This document shows positions 1 to 11,137 of a stretch of DNA of 64,000 nt, piece by piece. The notes under the pieces were generated by a model. That model saw only the letters and a list, made by a program, of their open reading frames with translations, did no database searches and was not told the origin of the DNA. Within the stretch, counting starts at the first letter, position 1. Every line of letters begins with the position of its first letter. This stretch comes from Ostrinia nubilalis (Eukaryota; Arthropoda; Insecta; Lepidoptera; Crambidae): NCBI RefSeq assembly GCF_963855985.1, contig NC_087093.1:17933001-17997000 (forward strand), read 5' to 3'. The position numbers and the translations under genes are program-made.

Positions 1-52
1 TTTTAACAAAATTAACCTTTTTTTTAATATGAAAAATATTTTTTTACTAATC

Positions 53-547
53 CTAGTTTTTATCATCACAATTTTGATAGACTATATTCATATGGTCATT
101 GTTGCACACATGTTTTTGGCATTTCGAACATTCAGTCTTTGTTTTCCTGTCCTTACTTCTTGGACATACATGACACCTTTTGTATGATTGCGATCGGCCT
201 GCTTCAGAAATAGATTCTTGGTCCTGAATTCCATGTTGTGTTTTTAGTCGTTTTTGCAGCGGTCGTGGTGTATGCTGGCTCTTGATATTTGGTGAGGTTT
301 GACTAACTACTACTAGTCGCCTTAAAAATACTCTTCGGGATATATTAGAGTCAATTTTAGATTTGTATATCACATAGGAATTGATACCTGTTATATTGAA
401 AAGATGAAAAAATGTCACCATCGGCCATCTTTTGGTGCGTCTTCCTACATTATAACCGGCGCACATTTGGTCGTTTGTATCAACTCCTCCTTTCATTTTA
501 TTGTAAAAATGAATAATTTCGGGCTTTTTTTTCTCTATTACAATGTT
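53..547 (-). pseudogene. piggyBac-type transposase, C-terminal part only
   Basis: The frame reads through KPEIIHFYNKMKGGVDTNDQ and then GRRTKRWPM and NITGINSYVIY, the hallmark block at the end of the piggyBac catalytic domain, in which the two Asp residues of VDTND correspond to the last catalytic aspartates. It ends in a cysteine-rich zinc-binding tail (CHVC, CSKC, C, H, C) typical of these transposases. The frame is open from 547 and is preceded by a stop at 548-550, so the first two catalytic Asp residues and the whole N-terminal domain are missing. It cannot encode an active enzyme. Another ORF at 498-695 is in a different frame and looks like 5' non-coding sequence. Confidence 0.85.
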
Positions 548-615
548 TTAAAACAGAAATAATGAAATAAACATCATCCACTACCTCGAAATTTAGACCA
601 CACAAACAGTCGCCT

Positions 616-793
616 GGGGTGTCGTGCACCCCAAACACGCTCTCCGAGCCCAACCGTCCACAACAGAACGCCGCTCGCAACTGAATCGTGTACATTTTAC
701 GTGTTTACGAAGCTACCTAGAAGGCCAGCGCGCTAAATTCAAATTTTAAAAAGTTGTGAGCCTGGAAACCTGCTCTGGGGTGCATGACACCCC
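616..793. repeat. pair of 17-bp palindromes in piggyBac end
   Basis: GGGGTGTCGTGCACCCC (616-632) and GGGGTGCATGACACCCC (777-793) are near-identical imperfect palindromes 161 bp apart inside the element end. They are candidate transposase-binding sites. Confidence 0.7.
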
Positions 794-1005
794 ACGCGAC
801 CAATTAAGGGTTAATCGTTTACGTAGATCCATAGATCTGACATTTCAATATTTATTTACGAGGGTATTTTATAAAATCTGAGATTGTGCCTGCCATTTTT
901 TTTATTTATCATGAGACATTATTTGTAGCCAATGGGGGTACTTAGCAAGTTCACCATGGAATTTCGTGATTTGAAGTGTACTCAATGCTCAATTATTATA
1001 GATGA

Positions 1006-1380
1006 ACTAGCGGCCGCCCGCGACTTCGTACGCGTGGATCCCGTTTTACCCCCTTCATCTATCTTACGCGGTTTAGATTTTTTCATACAAATGTTTTTTC
1101 CCGCTAATTCCCGATCCCGTGGGAATTTTGCAATATCCTGTTGCAACTAAGCTTTAAGTTTACTAAGGTACCTGCATGCCAAATTTCAAGCGTCTAACTT
1201 AAGCGGTTTAGATTTTTCATACAAAAGGATTTTCCCACTAATTCCCGTTCCCGTGGGAATTTCGGGAATTCCTTTCTTAGTGCACCTCTACGGTACCTAA
1301 GCTACGTCCCTTCCAAATTTCAAGTGCCTACGTTTAGCCGTTTAAGCTGTGCGTTGATATGTCACTAGTTTCTCCTTTTA
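1006..1380 (+). repeat. lepidopteran dispersed repeat (ACTAGCGGCCGCCCGCG type)
   Basis: Starts with ACTAGCGGCCGCCCGCGACT and contains two diverged copies of an internal block (CATACAAA..TTTTCCC.CTAATTCCCG, near 1085 and 1218). The 3' tail is cut after CTCCTTTTA and continues at 3251 (TATTTAGAAG), so the long-inverted-repeat element inserted into it. I know the family as common in moths and butterflies, probably a non-LTR retrotransposon 3' end or SINE, but cannot name it exactly. The ORF at 932-1150 is part of it and is not a gene. Confidence 0.65.
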
Positions 1381-1990
1381 TACAGGGTGTCCCGTAATGT
1401 AACGTCAAGCCGGAACTGGGTGTTGAGGCAAGTTATGCTGGTTATCAGAAAAATATTAAAAAAAATCTATGTGGCATTATGTCAAAATAATAGGCATTTA
1501 AAAAAAATCAAAAAATTCTACTCCCGGTGACGGTCTTTTTACTCGTGTTGCCACAAATCTCCACTATTTCCAATTTTTTTTTTTGTTATGTAACCCTGAA
1601 TAATGCTTCTCCAAATTGTTATCAAAATTACAAAACCAGCTGCTCCAACTTGGATGAAAAAAATACATTATTCCCAAAAAAAATATCAAAATAAAAATTT
1701 TGCCTAGTTTAAACTGACTGTACTGAAAAAAAATTGTACTACGCGAGTGTGGCAAGTGACGTCATAATTTGGCGCATTTAGTAAGGATTCCAAAATGGTA
1801 TAACACTTTGTAAAATCTTGCTGTAGTTGTCGACAATTTTTGTTTATTGGAAATAATCCCGTTTTTAACTTTATCTACCTTGGTTAAAAATGTTATTCTA
1901 ATGTGCCCAAAATTCAAGTTTCTGGCTTAAGTGAGGTGGAGAAGCCATTTTAAAAGGTATGAGCGGGACGGAGAGGACCATCTTACCAAG

Positions 1991-2571
1991 CAGGAATGTT
2001 ATGATATCCGTAACCGTAACCGAAACTATCGGATATCCGAAATAAAAAATATCCATAACCGTAACCGAAACTGATTCTAAAGTTACGGATAGTTCCGGAT
2101 AAAGGCGGAGTCTAAGGGTACAATTCCAAACTGCAAAACTCTATGAAATCTGCAGTAGGCGCCGCAGCTGCAATGCCGCGCTGCCGATTTCATAGTTTTG
2201 CAGTTTGCGGTTGCAGTTTGCGATCTGCGGCCCGTCTTGGAATTGTACCTTAAATCTTAATATTTGTTACCAACTTGTCTGGCATTCGCTGGCACCATCT
2301 AATATGCCAGCCTGTTTTACCTTTATCATACATAGGTCTCGTCTTAGTTGGTACATTAAGTAGCTATGTGGGTCAAAATCACGCAGCATCTTGCTATTTG
2401 TATTATACCTACATTTTTTAAATTCTAATAATTCCGTAACCGAAATTATCCGAAACTTTCGGATAATCTGAAATGATTTCATATCCGTGACCGTAACCGA
2501 AACCGGTATAATATTATTCTAATATCCGTAACCGTATCCATAACCGAAACTTCATATCCTTATTATCCCTG
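1991..2571. mobile_element. hAT-like non-autonomous element
   Basis: Flanked by the 8-bp direct repeat TTACCAAG (1983-1990 and 2572-2579). The ends are CAGGAATGTTATGATATCC and, inverted, CAGGGATAATAAGGATATG. 8-bp duplication and CAGG-type ends are hAT features. Subterminal regions hold repeated ATATCCGTAACCGTAACCG and CGGATATCCG motifs. It sits in the centre of the 1381-3250 element and itself contains a 134-bp miniature element. Confidence 0.8.
2117..2250. mobile_element. 134-bp hairpin miniature element
   Basis: Terminal inverted repeats GGGTACAATTCCAA and TTGGAATTGTACC, flanked by TAA (2114-2116, 2251-2253), with inner inverted repeats (CTGCAAAACT..ATGAAATC and GATTTCATAGTTTTGCAG). The 3-bp TAA target suggests a PIF/Harbinger-type MITE. 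Confidence 0.65.
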
Positions 2572-3265
2572 TTACCAAGTACAAGTGCAGGCAGAGCAGG
2601 TAGTAAAGGCGCGCGCGCACGGGTGACTTTTGTCACAGTATGTCAACTACTAATTACTGTCATGGTGACAAAAGTTTCTGTGACTGACTGTACGGTAGTC
2701 AGTCACAGAAACTTGAATTTTGGGCACATTAGAATAATAATTTTTAACCAAGGTAGATAAAGTTAAAAACGGGACTATTTCCAAAAAAACAAAAATTGTC
2801 GACATTTACAGCAAAAATTTACCAAGTGTTATACCATTTTAGAATCCTTACTAAATGCGCCAAATTATGACGTCACTTGCCACACTCGCGTAGTACATTT
2901 TTTTTCAGTACAGTCATTTTAAACTAGGCAAACTTTTTATTTTGAGATTTTTTTTGGGAATAATGTATTTTTTTCATCCAAGCTGGAGCAGCTGGTTTTG
3001 TAATTTTGATAACAATTTAGAGAAGCATTATTCAGGGTTACATAACAAAAAAAAATTTTGGAAAAAGTGAAGATGTGTGGCAACACGAGTAAAAGGACCG
3101 TCACCTGGAGCAGAATTTTTAGATTTTTTTTAAATGCCTATTATTTTGAAAATATGCCACATAGATTTTTTTTTATATTTTTCTGATAACCAGCACAACT
3201 TGCCTCAACACCCAGTTCCGGCTTGACGTTACATTACGGGACACCCTGTATATTTAGAAGATTCG

Positions 3266-4245
3266 TGGATGATTTTTAATTATTGAGAATCTATCTAGAA
3301 AGAGAAACCTATTCATTTGAAGAAAAGTAAAATGTCGTTTGTTTAGTAAGACTAAAAGAGTAGTGAGTACGATTTTAACATTTTTACTATTTATTTATTA
3401 AATAACGGAATTCTATGGTGGATGTTACAATTGTTGCATTTACTTTTAATTAGAGTAGTCTTAGAATCATTTATTTCATCAAATCATATCATACCCATTA
3501 TATGAATAATTATGTAAATAAGTCTAGTTGATATAATTCTGCATGATCTTTCTGTAGTGAATACTAAATAGTTACGGTAAGACCTATTTGCATAATATCA
3601 CACACAGTAGTTGTAAGTAATTGTTGGTACTAAATTATTTTTCGGATTGTGATAATAAACCTAATTGTTTTATTAGAAGTACCTACTGTAGTTTCATTAA
3701 TAATAATAAGTAGTTTATTATGTTTGATGGTGTGTGGTGGTGGGATATTGTGGTGTCAGTCTGTGTGCGTTGTCTCGTCATTCTTCTGAAAATACTTGAT
3801 TGGTCCAAAAGATTTTTATTTGACAGAATTTGCTTGGCTCTGTAACATGAAATATTTTGCCTAATTGGAAAATAACATTTCAAATTGTCTAGCCTCGTAA
3901 GACCGTCGGTCCCTTTAAAAGAACCAAATTCTCAGTCGTTCCATCCTGAACATTTGAAATGCAATCTAGTATGTATTACCGAAGGTCCTTTTCAGTGACC
4001 CAAAACTTCATCATACATTTTTGTTCTCGCGTCAAATGGTAATTGAATTGCGACTGTAAAGCCTTGAGTATGTATCCAAGCGAGCTTCGATTCCTGAACG
4101 CGCTGACAGCTGTCAAGAAATGTCACTGACGAACTGGAGCGACCGGGCCGATGTGTTAAAATCTTTAATTTTATTAATGCAAGAATCCTAATTTATGATT
4201 GATGCCGCAAAGCAATTTTTTGAACTTTCAAAGGACAATGGGCAA
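3266..4245. other. no gene recognised
   Basis: AT-rich sequence; the only ORF (3683-3883, minus) has no recognisable motif. Nothing supported here. Confidence 0.5.
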
Positions 4246-4501
4246 AATGGTACCCGGCTCCAATAGATATGTGTCTAGTATCGTTTGAAAGGTCTTACCA
4301 AGATGAACAACTTATACTGTGACCACCAGCCTCAGATCTGGTTGTGTACGAAGATATACATACTTTTTTGCAGAATGGTACCCGGCTCCAATAGTTATGT
4401 TTGTAGTGTCATTTGAAAGGTCTTACCAAGACGAACAACATTTACTATGGACACCAGCCTCAGATCTGGTTGCGTTCGAAGATAAAGATACTTTTTGTGT
4501 A
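4246..4501 (+). repeat. tandem duplication, 2 x 128 bp
   Basis: Two adjacent imperfect copies (4246-4373 and 4374-4501) both beginning AATGGTACCCGGCTCCAATAG and containing TCTTACCAAGA.GAACAAC and CAGCCTCAGATCTGGTTG. The short ORFs here are accidental. Confidence 0.85.
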
Positions 4502-4516
4502 ACCTAAGTATCATAC

Positions 4517-4695
4517 AGTATGAAGGGGGACGCGCTCGGGGCAGGGCACCGACGAGATGGTCGGACGTGGTGAGGAAGACGGTGGGCGGGAGTTTGCATC
4601 GTGCGGTCCACACAGCTATGACCGCAGTCTGTGGAGGAACACTATCTGTGGTCGCGATCCTCATCAGTGAGGGACCGAGGAAGAAGAAGAAGAAG
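4517..4695 (+). mobile_element. RTE-type LINE 3' end with (GAA)n tail
   Basis: Translates to the C-terminal reading GRAPTRWSDVVRKTVGGSL..HRAVHTAM, then, after a one-base shift near 4621, SLWRNTICGRDPHQ followed by stop. This matches the end of insect RTE polyproteins. A (GAA)n tail ends at 4695. ATCATAC occurs on both sides (4510-4516, 4696-4702) as a likely 7-bp target duplication. Strongly 5'-truncated and frame-shifted. Confidence 0.75.
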
Positions 4696-4831
4696 ATCAT
4701 ACGTATCCATCGTATGGCACTTAGGTTATGCGAGGCAGGAAGGGTTTACTGCTTCCTAGCATCCTTCCTTAACTCTATAATTATTGATGGGGATAATTGT
4801 GAAATAAATATTTTTATTTAAAGAAGTACTA

Positions 4832-4950
4832 CCCCCTTATTAATAAAAAGTTATACCTAGGAAGAGCCTTGGATTAAAATGACATTTCCATACCAAATGA
4901 CAATTTAAGCCAGAGTTCAACTAGGGTGTACCTTTTTTTAAAAAAGGGGG
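4832..4950. mobile_element. miniature element with CCCCCTTA..GGGGG ends
   Basis: Starts CCCCCTTATTAATAAAAAG and ends TTTTAAAAAAGGGGG. The same family recurs at 15866-16099. No coding capacity. Confidence 0.6.
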
Positions 4951-5003
4951 TAAAGTTTTATTACTTCTTAAGGGTCTTATTATGGGTTGCTAAAGCGAAT
5001 AAA

Positions 5004-5174
5004 CCCACAAGACCCAATAAGTCCACCCACAAGATGGACCGACGACCTCATAAAGGTAGCGGGAAGGCGCTGGATGCAGGCCGCCACCAACCGGCCATTG
5101 TGGAAATCATTGCGGGAGGCCTATGTTCAACTGGACGTCCTATGGCTAAAATGATCATGATGATGATGATGATG
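5004..5174 (+). mobile_element. RTE LINE 3' end with (ATG)n tail and 12-bp target duplication
   Basis: Reads PTRWTDDLIKVAGRRWMQAA, then LWKSLREAYVQLDVLWLK and stop, followed by (ATG)n. It is flanked by a perfect 12-bp direct repeat AAAGCGAATAAA (4992-5003 and 5175-5186), so both insertion boundaries are exact. It is extremely 5'-truncated. The same family as the RTE copy at 42774-43213. Confidence 0.9.
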
Positions 5175-5186
5175 AAAGCGAATAAA

Positions 5187-5976
5187 GGGCTAATAGCTTG
5201 GGTATTTCATCGTAGGTATAATCCTTTCCTTTTCAATGCTTCTTTTAGTTATATAAATAGAATGTAGTCATAATACATACTCGTATACATGGATGATTTT
5301 GTTATACTTTCATTATAATACTTAGTGGAATTACTGTTTTCAAAACGTGAATTAGAACTGGCCCCATAGCAGACATTTTCCTACATCTAAAGGCCTTTTA
5401 AAATATATATTGTTTATGGCTATTGGAGCGGGTACCACTTTCCATACATTTGTGCCCATCATCCTTTATAATGTGCTATAGAGAACCTTCGATCGATAAT
5501 AGTTATTCATTTTGATTGGAAAAATTTTAAAACTTCAAATATTTAAATACATTTTGTAAACTCAGTGCTGGGACTGACAGGGTATAAAATGTTAGTTCTT
5601 TTTGAAGGACCTTCGGTCTTACCTCCTTCTTGTAAAATATAACCTCAGTCTTACGAAGTTAGGTAATGTGTTTGCGTGTGTTTGTCATTTAATTTATTAA
5701 ATTAATTGAACATGATGAAAGACGCCACATACATTTATGGGATTAATGAAACACTAATTCAGATGTGCCATTGCTCACTCTTTATTACGCTTGTTAATCA
5801 ATATATAAAAACATAATATAAATTATTCATATAATATCACCACTGATTGTTGACACTGTGCGGCGCCGCGGGCCTTCGCAAACGTTCTTATACCTTCACT
5901 GTTCGGTCGACACTCGATACAAAACTTACTACATTATGTCTCAGTATTCCACAATTTATTAATACGGTACCCATTG
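5187..5976. other. no gene recognised
   Basis: AT-rich, no motif-bearing ORF; nothing supported. Confidence 0.5.
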
Positions 5977-6140
5977 TTGACAAGAGATAGATATTTCCCA
6001 TGTGATGTTACTACATGTACGAAATATTGCGTGCAAAACCATATCGTGTACTGTTGACAAGAGATAGATAGTTCCCATGTGATGTTACTACATGTACGAA
6101 ATATTGCGTGCAAAACTATATCGTGTACTGTGACAAGAGA
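5977..6140. repeat. tandem duplication, 2.1 x 77 bp
   Basis: Units 5977-6053 and 6054-6130 begin TTGACAAGAGATAGATA and include TGTGATGTTACTACATGTAC; a partial third unit (TGACAAGAGA) follows at 6131. Only a few mismatches, so a recent duplication. Confidence 0.9.
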
Positions 6141-8068
6141 AAACACTTTGGACAGCAACAAACTACAAATTAAAGATCCACATTTAGATCGATTGTTCTG
6201 TGTCTATTTAATGGGATTCGAATGCGTTGTAAAGCTGGTAAAATCGCGAGTTTCCTTTTTAGGTAACTGAGATATTAGTAAGTGTCGACTTCACATTGCC
6301 TCCCCGCGGCGCGCTACTGAGACGATAACAATAAAATGTCAGTAACGAAACTTTAGCAGAAATAATATGAAAATAACACAATTAAAAGAGAAAATGTTAA
6401 CAATAGATCCGGCGCCGCGCGCCTTACAATTTGTTATATATACCTACTACATCTAAGTCTGCTCTTAACTCTACTAACTTAACACTATGTACATACAATC
6501 TTTATCCAAGCGATTTTAAAAAAGTCCTTAGTACTTTTATCATATTAATTTGAAAATTTGTTAAATGTCTTTATAGTTTAACTCACGGAATCCACTCGCA
6601 CCACATTTTATTATGTTGTTTCGTTCCATAACACAATACGAGTAACAAAACATTAGCCCCGCTAAACAACTACTAACATAAGTAACACTAGGGTACAACC
6701 GATACTCTTGTACGAGACGAGATCGTCTTCATATCAATTGACACTTTAATGGTAAAACAACGTTAATCTATGATGGAATCACGTAATGTGGCTTGGGTAT
6801 TTATGTTAAAAGAGGATAATGTAAATTTTATAAAACGACAAACTAAAGGACAATGCAACTTTTCTCTAGCAGTCTGGACTCTTTAATATGCTGCCCTCAT
6901 ATGAAACTCAATAGTGTAGATATACGAAATCAGTATCCTTCAGGATTTTTCTATGATGGCATAGATAGTGCAACATGAATTAAATATTTATGTTGACAGT
7001 AAGTTTTTACTTGGCTGCAAAAAGGAGTGTTTCAAGAATTAGCAATTTTATGGGATATGGTGGTGCTGTAATTTATTGCAGCTATTTCTGGTCCATTGAC
7101 CGACATTACTGCAGCCCTACTGCGATGGCCAGTGTTTTTAAATAAAGTTAAATATCTTTGTGGCAGAATCCCGAGTGTGTGTTAATATGCGGGCAACAAG
7201 TGTCGAGCCCGGTTGCATTAGCCCACTACGCGGTCATCCGTTTAACACAAACACCAAGCGTGTCAGTCGCAATTCGAGATCAAAACTTGAGGAGCGCGCC
7301 TCTAATACTGAAGCAAGCGCCGCCGCGTTTGCTTGAGTCGTCTTCACTTTTGACAACGTCCGCACTTTCACTGTTTTTCAAAATATGTGCTTTTGTGCCA
7401 TTTGAATTTTAAGAAGCCTTATCGATGTAGCCTAATCCACCCTTCTAATCCAGTCGCGTCACATTTCTAATAATGACAGAGTGAAATGACAGTATTTATG
7501 TATAAAATGGTCGCTGAAATGACATCTCTTTCTCGAAAATTTTACATGTCAGAAAGTGGTAACCGTGCTTACCTAATCAATCAAATACTAACTTTAATCG
7601 CTTAGTTATAAAGTTTACTATTATAAACAGGATTATAAAATAATCAGATTTATTCCCGCAACTCAAATGACTCCAAAGCGCATACTTTAAAACAACAGAA
7701 CTGTACTATATCACAATACAATAAACTATTTTGGGTACAATCTAGCAATGGCCTCGTACAAAATACAATTCAGCTGTGATATGGGTTCGTCGATGCTGCA
7801 TCGTGTGGCCTCCTCACGTGTTAACATCGAGTCCGAGCGGGAGAGAGTCCCGGTCTATGGTTTCTGTCTCGTCAATATCGTCCCGATTTATAATTAAGTA
7901 ACAGTGATTAACACCGGAGTAAATATATCCAAAAAACTACACACTGTGAGAATAAAACTCGTCGCCGCCCCACGAGCGCCCGCGAGCGGTCGCACTCGTC
8001 CAATACTATATAACTTCCAGTTTGTACTTTGATGATCATCGAGTGCAATCGCGAAGGAAACGGGAGGG
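6141..8068. other. no gene recognised; possible poly(A) signal
   Basis: Mostly AT-rich. The ORF at 7158-7412 (plus) has no recognisable motif. On the minus strand AATAAA lies at 7649-7654, about 415 nt beyond the stop codon of the exon candidate at 8069-8559, a plausible poly(A) signal for it. Confidence 0.4.
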
Positions 8069-8559
8069 TCAAACAACCGGGCGCAAGGGAACCGGCCCGG
8101 GCCGGCGTCCGCTGCATCCGCGCCCGGGCGAGAGGACGGGGAAACTAAAAACATGCGGCACGAAATCTGATATGATCATGATCGAAGATACAAGTCGAAC
8201 TCGCGACGACGATTCGATTATAAAACTCGCAAGTTTCGGTCGAAACGTTGCGGGAACCGTGAGCTGATCGGGACCGACGGGTGAGAGCCGGAACGTTGTT
8301 GCGCGTTCGCTCGCGATCTCGGCAGACGCGCGGAGGGATACGTTCGAGTCGACTGCACTGACGGGTGATCGGGTACAGACGAAAAAGTACACAGTAGACA
8401 TCAACAATGCTCGTGTGGGGTCGGCCGCCGCCGGCGCGGGCCCGGGCGGGCCCTGCTGCGGGCCCGCGGGCCCAAGCAGCCCGCCGGGCGCCTGCGCGAC
8501 GCGAATGAAGCGGACGTAAGTACTGTAGCTCCCGGGTGCCGCGCCCTCGCCTACACAAT
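8069..8559 (-). CDS. candidate terminal coding exon, unknown product
   Basis: On the minus strand a strong acceptor (AATAACTTTTTCCAG) opens an exon at 8559. In one frame it stays open for 160-odd codons to a stop at 8069. The first third reads CVGEGAAPGSYSTYVRFIR, then a Gly/Pro/Ala-rich stretch (GGLLGPAGPQQGPPGPAPAAAD), composition expected of a real insect exon. The remainder is less convincing and may be non-coding. The frame needs one base from the previous exon, the phase in which exon 43930-43980 ends. Read from the phase-0 end of exon 19713-19895 instead, it would give IV and stop, making this an alternative 3' UTR. Another open frame here (to 8145) is Arg-rich and looks like a shadow. 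I do not recognise the product. Confidence 0.4.
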
Positions 8560-8963
8560 CTGGAAAAAGTTATTATTACATCAATTCGAATCACATTACA
8601 AAAACAAAAGATATTCGGTCAATACCGATGTATGGATGGTGTCAGCAACCTTGTTATTAATTAATACGGAAGTGTGCAAGAGCCAAAGTTGGCACTGCCT
8701 GTTATTCGTCATCTCGCACCTCTAAAGATGCTAGTTGGCACCTTCTGTTTCTTATGTCATCAACTCGCACCTTTTTGAAATCTGACGTGTTTATGTATAG
8801 TCAGTCATCTACAAAAATGTTTTAATAAATGACTTAAAGGAATGTGTAAGCCACTTGCAATGAGTTGAGTTTAATAATAAAACAAAATGTACTTTTCAGA
8901 TAGGTTTATATTCTAAATCAACATGCTAATAAATATAAATCGGGAAGAAACAAATTATCAACA
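8560..8963. other. no gene recognised
   Basis: Intron-like AT-rich DNA following the acceptor at 8560 (minus strand). Confidence 0.4.
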
Positions 8964-9309
8964 ACTAGCGGCCGCGTGGACCTCGTTTAATTACTAATGA
9001 TGATGATAGATGGAGTTTCACGGCTTCCCCCGCATGAATAATTTACGAACGTCAAATTTTTTGTCCAGCGCTGTAGATTTTAACCAGTGACGATAGATGG
9101 CGCTTTTTACCCACGTCTTATTTATTTATTGAAATTTAGTTGGTCACAATATATCGTCATAAATTATAGCCTATATGTTAATCTGGGTTATAAACAATAA
9201 TACTGTAAATTTTGAACAAAATCCGTTCAGTAGTTTTTGCATGAAAGAGTAACAAACATTCAGACATCATGACATCATCCAAACTTTCGCATTTATAATA
9301 TTAGTAGGA
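8964..9309 (+). repeat. lepidopteran dispersed repeat (ACTAGCGGCCGC start, TTATAATATTAGTAGGA end)
   Basis: Begins ACTAGCGGCCGCGTGGACC and ends AACTTTCGCATTTATAATAT + TAGTAGGA, with the middle text ATCCGTTCAGTAGTTTTTGC. The same end type as the copies at 23265, 23720 and 24503; probably a non-LTR retrotransposon tail or SINE. Contains two GATAGATGG motifs. Confidence 0.65.
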
Positions 9310-10741
9310 AGTAGGATATCACAATGTCCTGAGGATACCTAATACCTAGTATGTAAACTGTCTAATAATATTTAAGTAGGTATATTTAAAAACAAAGCTA
9401 GATTTCTAGCTATTTAGTAATGGCGAATTATAATAAGTCAAGCCGCAGATAAATTTTTTTGCCACGGCATCTAACCTCAGATTTTATAACTAAGCCACGG
9501 GATATTAAAAGGCTTCAAATATATTAATTCGCGTTCTTTTAAATGCCACCTAAATATCCCAAAGAAAGTGTCAAATGAAGAACAACAATTATTATTACCA
9601 AATTTTACAATTAACTAACAAGTAACAATTTATATTGTACAGCTTTAACAAACAATCCTAAAAAAAATAGTTCAAGCTTGAACTAGAGAACATCAAATCT
9701 TATAAATTTAGCTTCTGAAATAATACATTCGTATTCTTTTAACATGAAAAATGGCCAGGCAATGAAAATGTACCGAGGGAAATGCTTGGAACATAATTTT
9801 TAACATTGTAACTTTGTTTGGATTAGCTAGTTAGGGGATGAACATTATCAAAAGTTCTCCACCGCAGCCTTTGAAGGTCCCATTTTTGGGTTTTTCGCTT
9901 ATATGTCAAAAACTATCTAAATAAAAAACCAAGCATCCTAGCGATATGAATACTTCTAGAGAATTAAAATTAATTTAATTTGTAAGTCAAGTTTTTGTAT
10001 ATCTTGTATAGTTTTCGAGATATCTGCTCTTCAAAGTTTTGTAAAACATAAACATTTTTGCCTTACATTTTCAAACTATGAGGAAATAGTTGCCATAATT
10101 TATTATTAGATGACAAGTTTGGGTTAGGGTTAGGAAAATGTTGTTTTAATCTACCCACAAAATTTAATAAAATTTGAATTTGTGGTTCCTTAAAAATTCA
10201 CAAAAAATGTTAGTATGGAAATAATCAATTTTCGTAAAATTCTTCTTACAAAACGCTAATTTAATAAGTAAGGAACTAGTATAAATAATTCCTAATAAAA
10301 GGCTATTTATTGCAAACAAATAATTTGAATTTGAATAGGTAAATAAAATTATCTCTTGGTAGAAGAGAAAAGAGACACGAGTTTCATACATTTCATACAA
10401 AAAAAATATGTTTAAATATCCGTTGTTTTTTTTACTTTGCTTAGTTTGGGACTAGAAGCGTAGCGTAAAATGTTGAAGGATATTTATTTATTTATTTCAT
10501 TTTAAAGGAGTAAGAATGGATTTAAGTAGAAAAAATATGTCATTTTCACTTCTTTTCAGTTATTTTACAACGTAAGAAAAACCAGATATTCTACAAAACG
10601 AATGTACATTTATTAGTCTAGGTCTTTTAGTTTTGACGTCATTGTTGAACAAGGATACCCCTTCCCAGTGGTTCCATAGCGCGGTTAACATGCGAAAATG
10701 CACTGATTCAAAGAATCCCTTAAAGTTTGATGATAAGATAA
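9310..10741. other. no gene recognised
   Basis: Very AT-rich; small ORFs at 10164 and 10560 (minus) show no motifs. A TTTATTTATTTATTT run lies at about 10484. Confidence 0.5.
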
Positions 10742-11137
10742 ATGAAGAAGAAGAAGATGATAAGATACTTGTATAAAATGAAAGCAAGAGCGTCCCTTAG
10801 AGAATTGTTTAAAGAAATTGGCATTCTCACGGCCGCTTCACAATACATCTTAAACTGTATTCTATTTATTCAACAAAATATTAACGAATTCAAAAAGAAA
10901 AGTGATATTCACCAAATTAACACTAGAAATAAAAATAAATTGGCTATACCCGCTTTTAGACTTAATAAAGTGTTTGCCACTTTTATGGGACAAGGTATCC
11001 ATTTTTATAACAAAGTCCCTGATAAATATAAAGAGCTACCGTATAATAAATTTAAAGGTATAGTTAAAGATCACATGCTTAAAAAAGCCTATTATACAAC
11101 TCGAGATTTTCTTAATGATAAGTCATCCTGGGAGTAG
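10742..11137 (+). pseudogene. Jockey/CR1-like LINE reverse transcriptase, C-terminal fragment
   Basis: 131 codons reading LRELFKEIGILTAASQYIL, then SDIHQINTRNKNKLAIPAFR, GQGIHFYNKVPDKYKELPYN and KAYYTTRDFLND before the stop. This is the conserved C-terminal tail of insect Jockey/CR1-clade reverse transcriptases, downstream of the polymerase domain. The polymerase motifs are absent because of 5' truncation. The initiator Met shown in the frame is not a real start. Confidence 0.8.

Larger units (their letters stand above)
1..810 (-). mobile_element. piggyBac-like element, internally deleted, 5' end preserved
   Basis: Read on the minus strand, the element starts at 810 with CCCTTAATTGGTCGCG directly after a TTAA (811-814), the target site used by piggyBac elements. 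Only about 260 bp separate this end from the tail of a transposase frame, so most of the gene (normally near 600 codons) has been lost. Two imperfect palindromes of the form GGGGTG..CACCCC lie inside the end and look like subterminal transposase-binding repeats. The other end is not visible and probably lies left of the window. The family call rests on the transposase tail; the TTAA and CCC end agree with it. Confidence 0.8.
1381..3250. mobile_element. long-terminal-inverted-repeat DNA transposon, non-autonomous
   Basis: The ends are exact inverted copies (TACAGGGTGTCCCGTAATG at 1381 and its complement ending at 3250), flanked by TA on both sides. The inverted arms run about 544 bp (1381-1924 and about 2706-3250) with few mismatches. 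The short unique centre has no transposase and is interrupted by a hAT-like element. The TA site fits Tc1/mariner-like elements or long-TIR foldback derivatives; the superfamily is not settled. Confidence 0.8.

Noticed and set aside
932..1150. 72-codon plus-strand ORF
   Set aside because: Its GC-rich part is the head of a lepidopteran dispersed repeat; no protein motif.
8145..8594. 149-codon minus-strand Arg-rich ORF
   Set aside because: Runs across the strong acceptor at 8560 and has the Arg-rich composition of an out-of-frame reading of a Gly/Pro/Ala exon.
10128..10141. GGGTTAGGGTTAGG, telomere-like
   Set aside because: Only two units; insect telomeres use TTAGG arrays of far greater length.
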